Origin: Fusarium oxysporum f. sp. lycopersici 4287
Lineage: Eukaryota; Ascomycota; Sordariomycetes; Hypocreales; Nectriaceae
Reading direction: 5' to 3'
DNA: 64,000 bases
Assembly: GCF_000149955.1 (NCBI RefSeq)
Contig: NC_030989.1
Coordinates: 1,100,552-1,164,551 of the forward strand
The notes beneath the pieces are model-generated. The model saw only the letters and a list, made by a program, of their open reading frames with translations. It was not told where the DNA came from and ran no database searches. Both the position numbers and the translations under genes were made by a program. Position 1 is the stretch's first letter; the number at the start of each line of letters is the position of its first letter. Shown here piece after piece: positions 1-11,418 of this stretch.

Positions 1-987
1 CACTTTATCGACTTGGAGATTAAGGAGTATTGGGACTATCTTGTATGGTACGATGAGTTCAACTACGGAGGCAAGGCCTGTCAGGAGGTTATTGAAGCCG
101 AAGAACAGAACCTCGAAACTGTCATGCACTGGCAGATGGCAACGTTCTTGCCTGTTCGACTACAGTCCACATTTCAGGACTGGGTGATTGAGTTCATCCA
201 GCTCATGCATCAACTCAAGCGGCCTCATAACGGCGATCCAGATGCTACACCACGTCTGACACAGCTACCAAGCAAGGGCCTGGAGGATCATGAAGGTCAG
301 ATTCTATTAGGCAAGGCATTCGAGAAACCGCTGAAGAAGGACATCATTGGCCTCCTCAACAAGCAGAAGCGTGAGCTACTTCATCCAGAGCTTGCACAGG
401 ACTACACATTCCCCGTCCTTCCCGGCTCACACCTCAACCCTCGAAATCCTATCCTCGAGCTTGTCAAGTCACTCATGCAAGTTCTATCGCTTGACAAAAA
501 CATCACACTTGAAGCTCGATTGCTTCGAAAAGAGCTTCTAGCCTTGTTCGAGGTGCGCGAGTTCTCGAAAGACGGTACCTTCACAAACCCATCAGAAAGC
601 CTTCGTCTTCCTCAGATATCTTGTGACAGCTGCACTATGATGCGAGATCTAGACCTATGCAGAGACGAAGATCTCTTTGGCGAAGGTGCTGCTTGGCGCT
701 GCGGCTTCTGTGGCACCGAGTTCGACCGTGTCGCCATAGAAGAGCGATTATTGGGCATAGTAGAGAGCTGGATTGTGGAATGGACAACGCAGGATCTCAA
801 ATGTGCCCGGTGCGGTGCACTGAGACTGAACGACTTCATGGAACACTGTACCTGCAGTGGAGAGTGGAAGGAAATTGTGTCACGGCAAGACGTGAGCAAG
901 AAACTCGGAGTTATGAAGAGGGTGGCCAAATTCTACGGGCTAAGAATGCTCAGTGATGTGGTCGAGGAACTTTACAAAGGTTTATGA
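1..987 (+). CDS. POL2: DNA polymerase epsilon catalytic subunit, C-terminal end (partial)
   Basis: This is the last ~328 codons of a longer gene; the frame is open from base 1 and ends at TGA 985-987, so the true start lies upstream of the window. It carries the C-terminal cysteine-rich module of polymerase epsilon. The first Cys pairs are CDSC (622-633) and CGFC (700-711). The second set is CARC (802-813) and the CTC around 847-855. In the family this module binds metal and docks the Dpb2 B-subunit, which is needed for replisome assembly in the nucleus. The upstream helical part fits the non-catalytic C-terminal half of Pol2. No intron is visible. The identification rests on the Cys spacing and the overall C-terminal sequence; the catalytic domains are not in view. 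Confidence 0.88.
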   Translation, partial: HFIDLEIKEYWDYLVWYDEFNYGGKACQEVIEAEEQNLETVMHWQMATFLPVRLQSTFQDWVIEFIQLMHQLKRPHNGDPDATPRLTQLPSKGLEDHEGQILLGKAFEKPLKKDIIGLLNKQKRELLHPELAQDYTFPVLPGSHLNPRNPILELVKSLMQVLSLDKNITLEARLLRKELLALFEVREFSKDGTFTNPSESLRLPQISCDSCTMMRDLDLCRDEDLFGEGAAWRCGFCGTEFDRVAIEERLLGIVESWIVEWTTQDLKCARCGALRLNDFMEHCTCSGEWKEIVSRQDVSKKLGVMKRVAKFYGLRMLSDVVEELYKGL

Positions 988-1222
988 ACGGCGTCATGAT
1001 GGTTATAATGGAGTTGGCTTACACTATAATGAAGACAGTAGTGGAGGAGTAGAAGTGGTTTAGAGCATAATTATCATAACCCATAATGATTTGGGCAATT
1101 CAAAGTTGAGCATTGTAGTAAATAGGGTATCCTAACATTGACTGAGCTTCTTTATGGTCCCCGCACAATTCTTTCCTTCTATCACTTGATAATTCTGCTC
1201 GTGCTAAAACAATGCCATCTGT
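988..1222. other. short intergenic spacer, shared 3' ends
   Basis: This spacer separates the POL2 stop from the end of the HET-domain pseudogene on the other strand. It is moderately AT-rich and probably holds the POL2 3' UTR. I see no ORF worth reporting. Confidence 0.5.
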
Positions 1223-2711
1223 CTACGCCAAGAACACTGTCTCCAGTTCTTCAGGTTCCCGAGGTGGAGTCCGATCAAGGACACAATCCTCAACGAGATC
1301 GAAAGCAGCACGCTCCAGGTGCTGTGTCTTCGTATTGCGGCGCAGTATATAGGGGCACAGCCCGCCGCTGATAATTGATGTTTGGTCACCAACTCTTGTG
1401 TTAGGCGGTCCTAATGCCAAAGTCCCTTCGCTGGTCAAGAGAATGTAGTTGCTATGCGCTATTTCGAGAGCAGTCGAGTACTTCTGAATGATTTTCTTGT
1501 CCTTCCAGATGGACTTTGCATCAAGTACCAGTGCTGTTGGGTCTGACAATGCTGGCAAGCAAATTGAACAGCGTCGGAGGCCGTCTTTTGCGCGTATTTC
1601 TCCCTTAAGTTGCCCGATGTATGAAGAACGTCGCCATCAGAACATTCCGAAAGAAGATAGACGAGGATGGCCAAGTCAGGGCCATCCTTGGGCAACAGTG
1701 AGGTAGCTTCATCACCATTTTCGTTGGTCAAGACGGCCCCGAAGTATAACACACGACCCATTGATTCCCTGTGGTAATTTTTCTCCCAAGCACTCGAAAA
1801 AAGCTCAGAGTAAACAGCTTCTAACCCTTCGATTACATCGATCAGATTGGCCAATTTTTGGAGCGATAGGTTTAGATACACGCTTGATCGTGGAACATAA
1901 CTGTGAGGTTACCTTAAGGCAGTTTTCGATCTTTGTAAAGTGTTCCCCTCCAGGACTGTGCCACTCATACTGCAGTGGACATTGTTCAGAGTTTTCACGA
2001 TCAAGGGGGGAAAATGAATAAGTTCATGATCTTCAGTTGGCGGAGAAGGGGTGGTTTAGAGGTACTGTTAGTAGCCCAAGGATGCATTGACACTTTTGAT
2101 GAATGGATAACTGTACACTATTTTCTGTTTCAAGCTCCCTGAGGTCAGACGAGATCTCCTCCTAGGCTTTGCCTGTATCCGTCGAGAATTAAAAGGGGTC
2201 TGAACTCCCGCGTTCCTCCAAGTGCCTCCATGTCCAGGTCCTCGGTCGAGTAGGTCGCCAATATATACATAGACACAGGCGGCATGGTGGAATATCTGAT
2301 GCATGAGGCTAACTTGGCGACTCTTCTCCATTTGGTCGTTCTGGTTGATGCACAAACGTCGGCCCACAACGGTGACGGTTTCCTCTCTTTGTCCTGCGCG
2401 CAAAGTTCTCAACGGAAGATCGAGATTTGTCGTGATCCATTGGATGAGCCCATTGGCAGTGGTTTTTCTTGGCGTCTGAGGATTCCCCCAAGTGTAGAAT
2501 AAGGCAACATAGTTAGGGGTTTGGCCATCAAGAGCGGAAAGCTTTGTCGTATACTGATTACTGGCCTAAGATACACAAATGGTCCCAAGAGCTCCGTGTC
2601 AAGCGGATCATTCCAAGAGCCGGGGAGTAACTGGATCAGGCGAAAGGATTTCTTGGGAAGCTGCCTATATAAGGCCGGAGTATGCGAATTCGAAGTCGAA
2701 TATGATTTCAT
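1223..2711 (-). pseudogene. HET-domain (heterokaryon incompatibility) gene, frameshifted
   Basis: HET-domain pieces lie in the right order on the minus strand but in different frames. Near 2600-2680 there is the typical opening 'FRLIQLLPGSWNDP'. A second frame then gives 'YVALFYTWGNP' (the HET 'YxALSYxWG' block). Near 2350-2370 the 'LWAD' and 'LCINQND' halves of one motif sit in two frames, followed by 'VYVYIGD'. The next block, 'STEDLDMEALG', needs a further shift. The C-terminal part, with 'GPPNTRVGDQ' near 1400, is split between two overlapping ORFs (1459-1881 and 1223-1558). HET proteins trigger cell death on non-self fusion in filamentous fungi. At least four frame changes with no splice signals at the breaks argue for a dead copy. 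Sequencing error cannot explain so many breaks easily. The exact 5' limit is uncertain. Confidence 0.8.
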
Positions 2712-4099
2712 TATGGATCATATGGTTCCGGCTAACGTTTTGGTATGTGTTGCTTGTACGGTTCGGTAAGTCGGCAAAGCTTGCCTTTTTCTTCTCTTAA
2801 AATCAGACAGTCGTTGCAACACAATAAGCTTACAAGAAATATCAATGCGACTGATCAATGTTCGGCTTGACTGGAAGTGTACCCAATACAATGATGACTC
2901 AAGACAATAAAGCCGTTGATAGAGAGTGCGCGATCGATAGAGGGAGGTCAAGATTCAAGGCACTTGTTTAGTGACATTTTGGCAGGTTCGACTCTTGAAT
3001 GCCCATCGCCCTCCTCTTGATGGACACTGCATGAGGGAGGTAATATGTGATATAGGATACTTCCCTTATTTAATCTGAAATATTTCAGAAATCTAGCCCA
3101 GTACCTGCTACGTAGATACCTACTTATCTTACTGCTCGAATTGAATAATGATAGCTACCTTACGTCTACATATCCTGTCTACAGAAAGGAAGCATGGTCA
3201 AGTCATCTATAATTCTAGGATGGGTTTCTTTTTTTTTTCTTCTTTTTTTTTTTTTTTTTCAAACAACTTCCAATTGCAAGACACTTCAGATACAACAAAG
3301 AGGTGAATATTGTGAGACAAGTAATCAAGAACAGTAATTCAGTGAATGATAGGAAAGATCAGCAACTCTTACGGTGCGACGCATAACCCTGCACTGCGCC
3401 ATGAAGAAACATGAAACTACGGGCCTATCCCCAATCGTGAGGGGTTGATTGAACACAGTTGGGGGCCAAAAAGTCCTAGGTATCGCCAGTCCGCCTAACG
3501 TACCTCGGGTGAAAAGGAGAAAGAGAAACAAAAGTGTAGAGCAATCAACAAGTCCAGCATGTTTATGACAATATCGGCCATCAATACCGGTGGTCACTTG
3601 GGCCTCATTTTCATGTTTCCATGTAGTTCACTTGGACCCAAGTTCTTCAGCCCCCCCTTTGTGTGTTCTGCATCAACAATCAGCCTTACCACTTATACTT
3701 GCTTACAAAAAGGGTACTTCTTTTCAGAGAATGAGTGGTTCGCCCACCTCTGCAGAGGCCGCCAGATTTCTTCAGGCAACCACAGTCACCTATGACCAAG
3801 GAAGGCCCCAGTTTCGAATGTTTTGCATTTTCTCCATTCCTTGTTTGACCCCTCAAAAATTACTTTGTCCTTTTTTTTTTCTCAATTGCAGCCTCACAAA
3901 GCCATTGTAAGTTAATGAACTCACGCAATGAACAACCTCAGGCGCAAGGACCACCGCGGGGCCGTTGATTTACCACGTTCCCGGCCATCCTCACGGCCCC
4001 ACAGTCCAGCCTCGGACCGCTCAGGCAGTATCGATACCTCCCACGACACTGGCTTCAATTGCTTTGTCGGTGTCAAAGACTACTGCCTCTCCCCGTCTC
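2712..4099. other. intergenic / probable 5' leader of the C2H2 gene
   Basis: There is no convincing gene in this 1.4 kb. It contains a long T/C tract (about 3226-3259) and, further on, pyrimidine-rich blocks typical of fungal promoters and leaders. A short ATG-initiated frame at 3731-3910 (59 codons) could be an upstream ORF. Splice-like signals are also present, with a GTAAGT at about 3907 and a T-rich CAG at about 4110, but they do not join in a consistent phase to the downstream frame. Confidence 0.45.
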
Positions 4100-6618
4100 A
4101 TGTCTTTTGATTTTTTTCAGCAGCCAATTCAATCAATTCATTCCGATTTTAATATTGACTGCTATCGGTCTGCATCACCAGCCAGGTTGGACCTGGGCCT
4201 GGAGCCTTGTACCAATTGGGCTGGTGAAAGCGATATGCGAGAGATGAGTACAATTTCTACCATCAGTGCTGATACTTCTTCTACTGGTTCCATTTTCTCC
4301 TCTGTTCCGACCGAATTCAGTGATGCGATGACCGTCCGTAACGGTAGAGGTCGCTCAAGAGGTCCGAGTCCGCTAAGTCGAGGTGGGCGAACTAACAGCA
4401 CTGATAATTCGACGCCTTCTTTCGTCTGCCTTGGCCCTCAATGCCAACGAGCTTTCTCGTCTGACTTGGACCTCAAGTCCCACGTCAAATCTTGTCACAC
4501 CTATCTGTGTAACTGGGCTGGCTGTGACCAGCCGAGCTTTTCCACCAGGGACGGACTTATCTACCATGTCAAAGTCAAACATCTTGTCATTTGTCCATCG
4601 CCCGGTTGCACAGAGACGACATTCCAAAGTATTCGCCTTCTTCAGTCCCACATAGCCATGGCTCACCCCGAGGATGGTAGAGATGATGCAAAGGAATGGG
4701 AGCTTCCAGCAAAGATTAATACTAGCATGGAGACGGGCAACAGGTCATCGTCGAGTGGAACGCCCACCACTACTCTTGCGTCTCTCAAAAGAAAGAACAG
4801 AGATCATGACACAGATATGTCCATGGATGTGGTTAAGACGAAGCATCAATGCCAAGATCGCCTACAGGTCGTCGTTGAGAAGCGAGCTAGAAAGAATGCT
4901 GGTAAGGCCATCAAGTCTCTCTTCTCTTGATAGCTCACAGACTGACTATCAAAGGCACTCCTAGAAGTGCAGAAAGTCCAACAGACCTTATCAGAGGGCG
5001 AGCCTCACGGTGTATAGAAATAACGAGCTTTCCTCTAGTCTTCGAACACGCCATTCTTCCATTTCTTTCCCAATATCTGCCTATCTGGGTTGGGCCTCGT
5101 CACGTAGTCACTGTCACTCGAGGCAAATCCCCACAGATGAAGCGAATTTGCATCATGGCTCCAAAATCTATTTCTCGTGCTCGAAAGATCATCATTGTTA
5201 GCCACGTTCAAGATCTTATCCCCAGCAACTTTTCCAAGCTAGTCACGTTCGCTTTTACCCAAGGGGAGATTAACCGCACCGTTACCTGGGCTCGTGGCCT
5301 AGGCAAAGATCACAAGGACGATATCTGTGCCGCGAGAAACCCCTACTTCTTCCGCGATCCTTGCATGGGTGACAGTATCGGTGTTACAGGAAATGGGGTA
5401 TTTGAAGATAGCACTGCTACTCTTGGTCCTTGCATCACCGTCGGTGGTGGGAGTTATTGGTTGGGCAACTTTCATCCCTTCATGGAGGCCTACCAACAGC
5501 TCGCTCAAGTGGAGATTGAGCATCCATCTTCCCAAGATCGCAAGCGATGCATAGACGAGGGGCATGATGCCATGGCCCAGGAGACGAACTTCAGGCTCGG
5601 TAAGCTCGAGGTCACGTCAGGTCTGAACCTCAAGACAACGAGAATTTCGCATGATCCTTATTGGGATGAGTGTGATATGGATAAGCCCCTTGTCGTAACA
5701 GACTGGGCTCTCATCGGTGCTCGTACTTCACAAGCAAATATCCTTCGCAAATTCCCTTCAGAAACCCAGCCTCCAACTCAGGAACCAACCGTGGCTACTA
5801 CAACCGCTATTGTGCCAGGTGCAGATGTTCTGTCTAGCGGTCGAACATCTGGTTATCAGCGCGGTCAGATTTGCGAGATCCCTGCGTATGTCTCTGGGGT
5901 GGAGAACCAGACGCAGAAGGCTACGAGAGAATGGTTTATCGAGGAACCATGGCCGCAAGAGGATGAGGATGCCTGGATACGTGGAGGCATTGGTGTTAAC
6001 GGCGACAGTGGTGCTGGAGTTGTTGACGCCAATACACATGGTCTAATCGGTCAAGTCTGGGGTCGCAATAACTATTGGGGGCCCGGACAACGTGTCACCT
6101 ACTTCACTCCCATCGCAGACATTTTCGACGATATCCAGGAAAAGTGTGGGCAGCAGTCACGCCCTCAACTTCCGCAGCATCGTGATGAAGCAAACTGCTT
6201 TCCGTTACACCCATCATGTCGTCAATGCTTCGATCTACGGGTATACCTCAATAGTAGCAGGAGGAGCTCGCGGATGTCGCTCCAAAGCATGATAATGGGT
6301 ACAGGTGATGGCGACCAGGATCTGACCTCTATTGAGGCTGTCTCAGAGCTAGCTACACCAAAGGATTACCACCGCTATTCGGGCATCGAAGAGACTCTGG
6401 CTTCTCTCAGCGGCATTGTCTCTCCAGCAGGGCCCAGTGGTTATCCTGGCACTCCCATGATAGCCGATATGAAGAGCCCCTATGCTACAGAGCTGGATCT
6501 TGGTGATCTGTATGGGCCAGAAGCAACTGCACCAACTCAGGCTCGAAAGAGAAGAACGTCTTGTCTAGCTGCTGCGCCGGGTTCAGATAGATGGAAGAAG
6601 CAGAGAACTGGTGATTGA
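4100..6618 (+). CDS. predicted C2H2 zinc-finger protein with C-terminal serine-protease-like domain
   Basis: Two long frames are joined by an inferred intron, 4902-4972 (donor GTAAGG, a CTGAC branch near 4942, acceptor TGCAG). This gives about 815 aa from ATG 4100. The first part carries three C2H2-type fingers at residues ~108-190, with spacings C-x4-C-x12-H-x4-H and twice C-x4-C-x13-H-x4-H. These sit after a Ser/Thr-rich N-terminus and are followed by a basic segment. The second part looks like a PA-clan (chymotrypsin-fold) domain and ends in a clear GDSGAG nucleophile motif near residue 611. The full His/Asp/Ser triad was not established. Alternative acceptors exist: AAAG at 4954 stays in frame, and CTAG at 4964 runs into a stop at 5013. 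Two separate adjacent genes are therefore possible. An ATG upstream of 4100 is not excluded. Function is unknown. Confidence 0.6.
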
Positions 6619-8632
6619 TCAGCCAGCGAAACCTCCTCGTGCCATCTTCTTTGCTCGAGCATCGCGTCTATTGTGGTTCGCCCGAGACCCCTTATTTGCT
6701 TCCTTGTTCTTCCTAGCACTTTCCGTCTCTTTCTCGCCTGTAGGCCCCGCAACATTGCCGCCTCTTCCCCGACCTCGCCCCCGTCCTCGTCCTCGACCAC
6801 CCCCTCTGCCACCCCTCGATGATCCACCGTCAGGTTCGCTTCCTTCTTCTCCCGAGCCAGCTGGAGATGCTCGCCAAGATGTGCGTTCTAGTTGCGCTTG
6901 TTGTCCACTAAAGGCATACTTGGCCTCTAACCGTCGCTTCTGTTGGGGGTTCCTGACCAAGATAAGGGCCCATCCCTCTATGGCTTCATCTGTCATTCCA
7001 GTTTCTTCCCGCAGTTTGGCTCGCGGGTTACCTCGCCTTGTGCCAGCATCACGGTCGAACAGCTTTGAGTCCATCTGGTACGCACGGAACAATGCCTCCT
7101 CGTTGCTGTCACTCGCCGCATCGGCTTCCTGGTTGGAGGCGTCAACGGTGCCACCCACATCGTCAGCATCGTAAGTATCATCACGTTCGTCATCATCAGA
7201 ATCGAATGCCGCGAGGGCAGATAGAATGGCCGATTTGTTAGGCGCGGTTGCTTTATCTTTGAGCATTTCATCGGCGTTCTTGCCTGGTTTCTTTCCAAAT
7301 GAAACCTTAGAAACGTCCATGGCAAGGCGGTCGAAATCATCGTCGTCAAAAACATTGTGTCGTGTGGGAACCTGGGGCGGAGTAGATCGCGGTGCAAGCT
7401 CTGTGTGTCCTGCTTCAGGGTGTGATGACCTAATGATGGATTAACAAATAATCGCGATTTGAGAATAGGAAGATTATAACGTACAAGGACTCACTGCGGT
7501 CAGCATTAGCCAAGTGAGGCGGTAGAGTCTCACTTAGCAAATTGGCAACAACCTGCTCCACGTCCTCTCCGTATTCATCGAGACATTTGGACACAAAGCC
7601 GGATCCTAAATCGGGAAATAAATCCTGAACCTGAGTGATTTGGCTCATTTTATGAACATGAATGTCGGCATTCACTTCTTGCTGTGTTATTTTGCCTTTA
7701 CCTTTATCCAATCTCCTTCTTATAAGTCGTTTAGGACGGACCATGGTTCCCTTTCTGTAGCCCTCCAAGGCCGTAATTCGCTTCTTGAAATTTTCGGTCG
7801 CCGCGCCGGTATCCTCCGCCCTCCGTAGTAGTACCTTCAAGAGGGGGGTGTTGGTGATGAGCTCAGGGACAAGTGAGTCGTTGACATTGAGAGGGCCAGC
7901 CTTGTGAGCATCAGCCGCTTCCTTGAGGGCGTATAGTTGATCACTCAGCATCGACCATTTGGCTGGTTCAGTATCTATTAACCCAACCAGACATAGATAC
8001 GTCGTGGTCAATATCACTTTGCGCAGAGGAGGGTTCATGACGCGGAAGCACACGATGAGGCCATCGAGAAAGTCAGATCCCGCAAGGAATAAAGTGCAGG
8101 TATCCGACGAAGCATGTAGAAGATAATTCAGTCGTATCAGGCGAGCTTCAACGCTCTTCAAATCACCCTTGATACCAGCCTCTAACTGGGGTATAAGTTG
8201 CTTCTTCAGGGCAGTCAATGCAGCCTCAAGCGCAGCAGCATGTCGCTGAAAGAGCCGTGCAATGAGAGGGGCAGTAGCTTTCCTGGGGAATATTCTTGCG
8301 ATATTTGCCAAGAACGCATAATCGAATAGTTGAGGAGGTGGAGATACAGTGAAGACTCTCGATACGAGCTGAAATACAGCTTTTGGTAGTGTTGTCGAGT
8401 GAGAGTCTAGTATTGTGAAGCCTGCCTCTGCTGTCTCCTCTGCGAAGGAGACTAGGAATGTTGCAATGGATTCGTCGCGCGCCAGGGCTGTCTTGATGTC
8501 CTGTTCAGACAGGGACGAAATGGCACGGCAAATAGATGTCCAGGATTGCAGAAGTGTATTCCATTCGCTGGAGGAGAGATGCTGTCGCCATGATGACTGG
8601 GGGAATGGTGCGAAGGGTGGTAAAGAGACCAT
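6619..8632 (-). CDS. CUE3: CUE-domain protein, Cue3/ASCC2-like ribosome quality trigger factor
   Basis: The gene has two exons, 8632-7485 and 7429-6619. The intron is 7484-7430 (donor GTACGT, acceptor TAG), and the joined frame encodes 652 aa. The N-terminal ~300 residues form the helical ASCC2-like region. A CUE ubiquitin-binding domain lies at about residues 331-371 (starting 'QVQDLFPDLG'). It is followed by a basic stretch, an acidic 'NVFDDDDFDR' motif and an RG/RGG-rich tail (bases ~6758-6822). In yeast, Cue3/Rqt3 works with Slh1 and Rqt4 to split collided ribosomes that carry ubiquitinated uS10; that role is inferred here by homology. ATG 8632 is preferred because it opens the conserved region; the frame stays open further upstream but starts there with a non-ATG codon. 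The RGG tail suggests RNA or ribosome contact. Confidence 0.85.
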
Positions 8633-9349
8633 GGTTGGGTGTCTTTGTGTGCGTGGTAAACTTCTGGTTTTGTGCGCTAAATTGAGTGCAATTTTGGGCT
8701 TGGTGAGAATTTCAAGAGAGAGATGAGTCGTTCTTATAAACTGTCGCTCATGACCTTCATGAATATCGTGGCTCAAGCCTGCGTTTGCATCGCCGGATGA
8801 TTCATCAGAAAGTGGATTCTCACAGCTGCAAGCTGATGAAGTCAACCTGGAGGAGGTACAAAGATACTATTCTACCGCTCAAGCCAATCAATGGCTCTGA
8901 TTATGAAAGCGCTTAAGTGCTCCCGGACTAGCGCGTCTGTACCCGAGAGCTGCCCTGGTAGTTAGTGCTACAAGGCAAACACCAAGCAAATATCTTGAGA
9001 TGATTTCACTAATGAGCTTTGTTGATTTGTTGTGGACAGTCTTTGTGAGATCTCTAGCATTCGATAAACTCTTATGTCATTTCATCACTTGAAGTGGAGC
9101 CTGCTGTATCAAAACCACACAGCAACTTAATAAAAATGTACTGAATCTGATACCATCCTTCACTTTGCTTATCTCGTGAAATTGTTTCTTTTACTGTCTA
9201 GATTATGCATCCAAGCATCCCCAATGATTGTACACAACGCCAATTAATGCATTCTCCTGAATCGTCTAACGCCATCTATTCATCCCCGACTCTTCATCTC
9301 CACATCATATATAAAACAAGTTGTGAACTGACTCGACTTGACTCCTTGG
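8633..9349. other. intergenic, CUE3 promoter side and nucleoporin 3' side
   Basis: This 0.7 kb lies between the CUE3 start and the stop of the FG-nucleoporin gene; both genes read leftwards. It probably holds the CUE3 promoter and the nucleoporin's 3' UTR. Only short, unsupported ORFs occur. Confidence 0.5.
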
Positions 9350-11418
9350 CTAGAAGTCCCATAGTGTACATTCTCGCGGAGGCGGTAGTTCGGGCACCAG
9401 GCCACCCTCAAAGGTTCCAGTCTGTGCGAAGGCCATCCACTGAGCCTTGGACTTGTCGTCGTACATCTCAGGGGGCAATTCTGTATCCGCTGAGAATGCA
9501 GGAGGACCATCTGGGAACCAAATCCGTCGCCATGTCCCATCAAATTCTCGGATTCCGGGTTTGCCGTCCTTGTAAATGACTGATTTGCCCTTGAACATTA
9601 ATAGCCGTCCATCCATGCCTTTTGAGCTATAGCTCTCAATTGGCGGATGCTGTCGACTGCTGTTCGGTGGATATGGGCCTGTCGAAGTGGCTGCTGCTGC
9701 TGCTGGTTTTTGAGCCTGTGTTGTAGCAAACGGGTTCGCGGCAGCTGGTGCAGCGTTGGAGGGTTGGCCAAAAGGATTCGCTGGTTTCTGCTGCGAGGGT
9801 TGACCAAATGGATTGCTCGCTGGTGGTTGGTTATTCTGCGATGCAAAGCCATTTGACTGAGTCTGTGAAGGCTGGCCAAATGGACTGTTTGTAGGTTGAT
9901 TCGAGGTCGCGTTAGATGCACCGAATGGGGTTGACGTTGCTGGTGCGACAGCGTTTGAAGGTTGGCCAAATGGCGAGCTTCCCTGAGCAGGCTGTGAAGG
10001 CTGTCCAAACGGATTCGCCGGGGCATTGTTCTGGTTATTATTGTTGGATCCGAAAGGATTGGCAGGCTGACTGGTTGTCGCACTACCACTTGGAGCACCA
10101 AAGGGGTTCGCTGCAGGGGCATTATTGTTATTTGCGACGGCACCGAATGGGCTAGAGCTGTTGTTCGTTCCACTTGGTGCTCCGAAGGGACTCGGTTTCT
10201 GTCCAAGCTGGCTGGCTTGGCCAAAGGCACTGCCCTGCACGTTTAGCTGTGACGGTTGACCGAATGCGCTGCCTTGCGTATTTGGTTGTGACGGTTGGCC
10301 GAAGACACTGCCTTGTGCATTTGGTTGCGAAGGTTGTCCAAAGGCTGGTGTGCCAAACGGGTTGGGCTTTGCGCCTAAAGCTGAAGTTTGGCCAAAAGCA
10401 GATCCTGGCTGTGACGGCTGGCCAAAGGTTGAGGTTTGCGCTGGCTTGCCGAATGCCGAGGCGGTTTGTCCCAACTGTGATGGTTGTCCGAACGCTGAAG
10501 GTTGCGATGGCTGACCAAAGACCGAGCCTCCTCCTTGTGCTGGCTGCGATGGTTGACCAAAGGACGGTGCACCAAACGCGCTTGGTTTCGCGCCGAGAGT
10601 CGATGGCTGCCCAAAGGCGCTTCCACCGGTCGATGCGCCGCCACCAAAAGGACTTGAAGGATTGTTGTTGTTGGATCCGAACGGGGTTGGCTGAGCGCCA
10701 GTATCAGCGATTGTCGATTTGGGTCGCTTCCCAACAAGAAATTCGCCAAAGGGGGCTCCTTGCGTTCCCTGTTTGCAAATATCGTGCCGATTCGGGTGGT
10801 TGTTTTCTTCGCCTACGATAAATTGAATTGCCCCTTTAACATCGCGGAGAGCGGTCTGCATTTGTTGTTGTGCCTGCGCATATAGCTCTTGTGCTTCGTT
10901 AAGCTAAGGTCGAATATAGGTCAGTCTGGACGGTCGCGTAGAGACCAATTGAATGGGCGCTCACAGCTTGCTGTTCGTTCCCCGACGCTTTCCCCATCAT
11001 GAAATGTAGCCGCAGCTCTTCAAAACTCTGTTCGCGCGGGTATCCGCCAAAGAGCTGACCAGGAGCATCTCGCCCTGGCGCATAGGCTGAGAGGATCCAT
11101 TGCGGAACCTCGTTCGTCAAATCCTTTTCGATGGTGTCGGTAGTAATGTTGTATTTGTCTGCTGAGTCGTCAATTCCTGTCCCGTGTATCAACACCTATC
11201 GTGTTTCGTACCAGCTGGGTTTTGATTGCTCCCTCCTCCAAGAGCTCCGAAGCGGTTCGAGGGTTGATTTCGATTGTTTGGATTTACATGTTCGAATCGG
11301 CAACTATCTATGGACAAGTCAGTGTGATCAGAAGGAGGACAAAGCAGCCCACAGAATAGAAATAAACCGTACTGCCGAATTTGCAGTTGCCCTGCTGAAA
11401 GAATTTACACAAAGTCAT
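9350..11418 (-). CDS. NUP42: CCCH zinc finger plus FG-repeat nucleoporin (Nup42/Amo1-like)
   Basis: Four exons are inferred: 11418-11373, 11307-11212, 11161-10965 and 10903-9350. Together they encode 630 aa. Exons 1 and 2 build one CCCH finger, C-x8-C-x5-C-x3-H, beginning at residue 4; the finger exists only when the first intron is removed, which supports the splice. A helical segment follows, then more than a dozen FG repeats, mostly 'FGQPSQ', between residues ~170 and ~490. The conserved C-terminal ~100 residues contain 'GKPGIREFDGTWRRIW'. Nup42-type proteins sit on the cytoplasmic side of the pore and help Gle1/Dbp5 in mRNA export; the S. pombe relative is Amo1. The third exon has tandem CAGCAG acceptors. 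The symbol reflects family membership, not proven orthology. Confidence 0.82.

Noticed and set aside
3731..3910. possible first coding exon of the C2H2 gene
   Set aside because: The nearby donors do not join in phase to the downstream frame; it is kept only as a possible upstream ORF.
10174..10821. 215-codon plus-strand ORF over the FG-repeat region
   Set aside because: Repeats in the nucleoporin gene create open frames on both strands; the translation is low-complexity.
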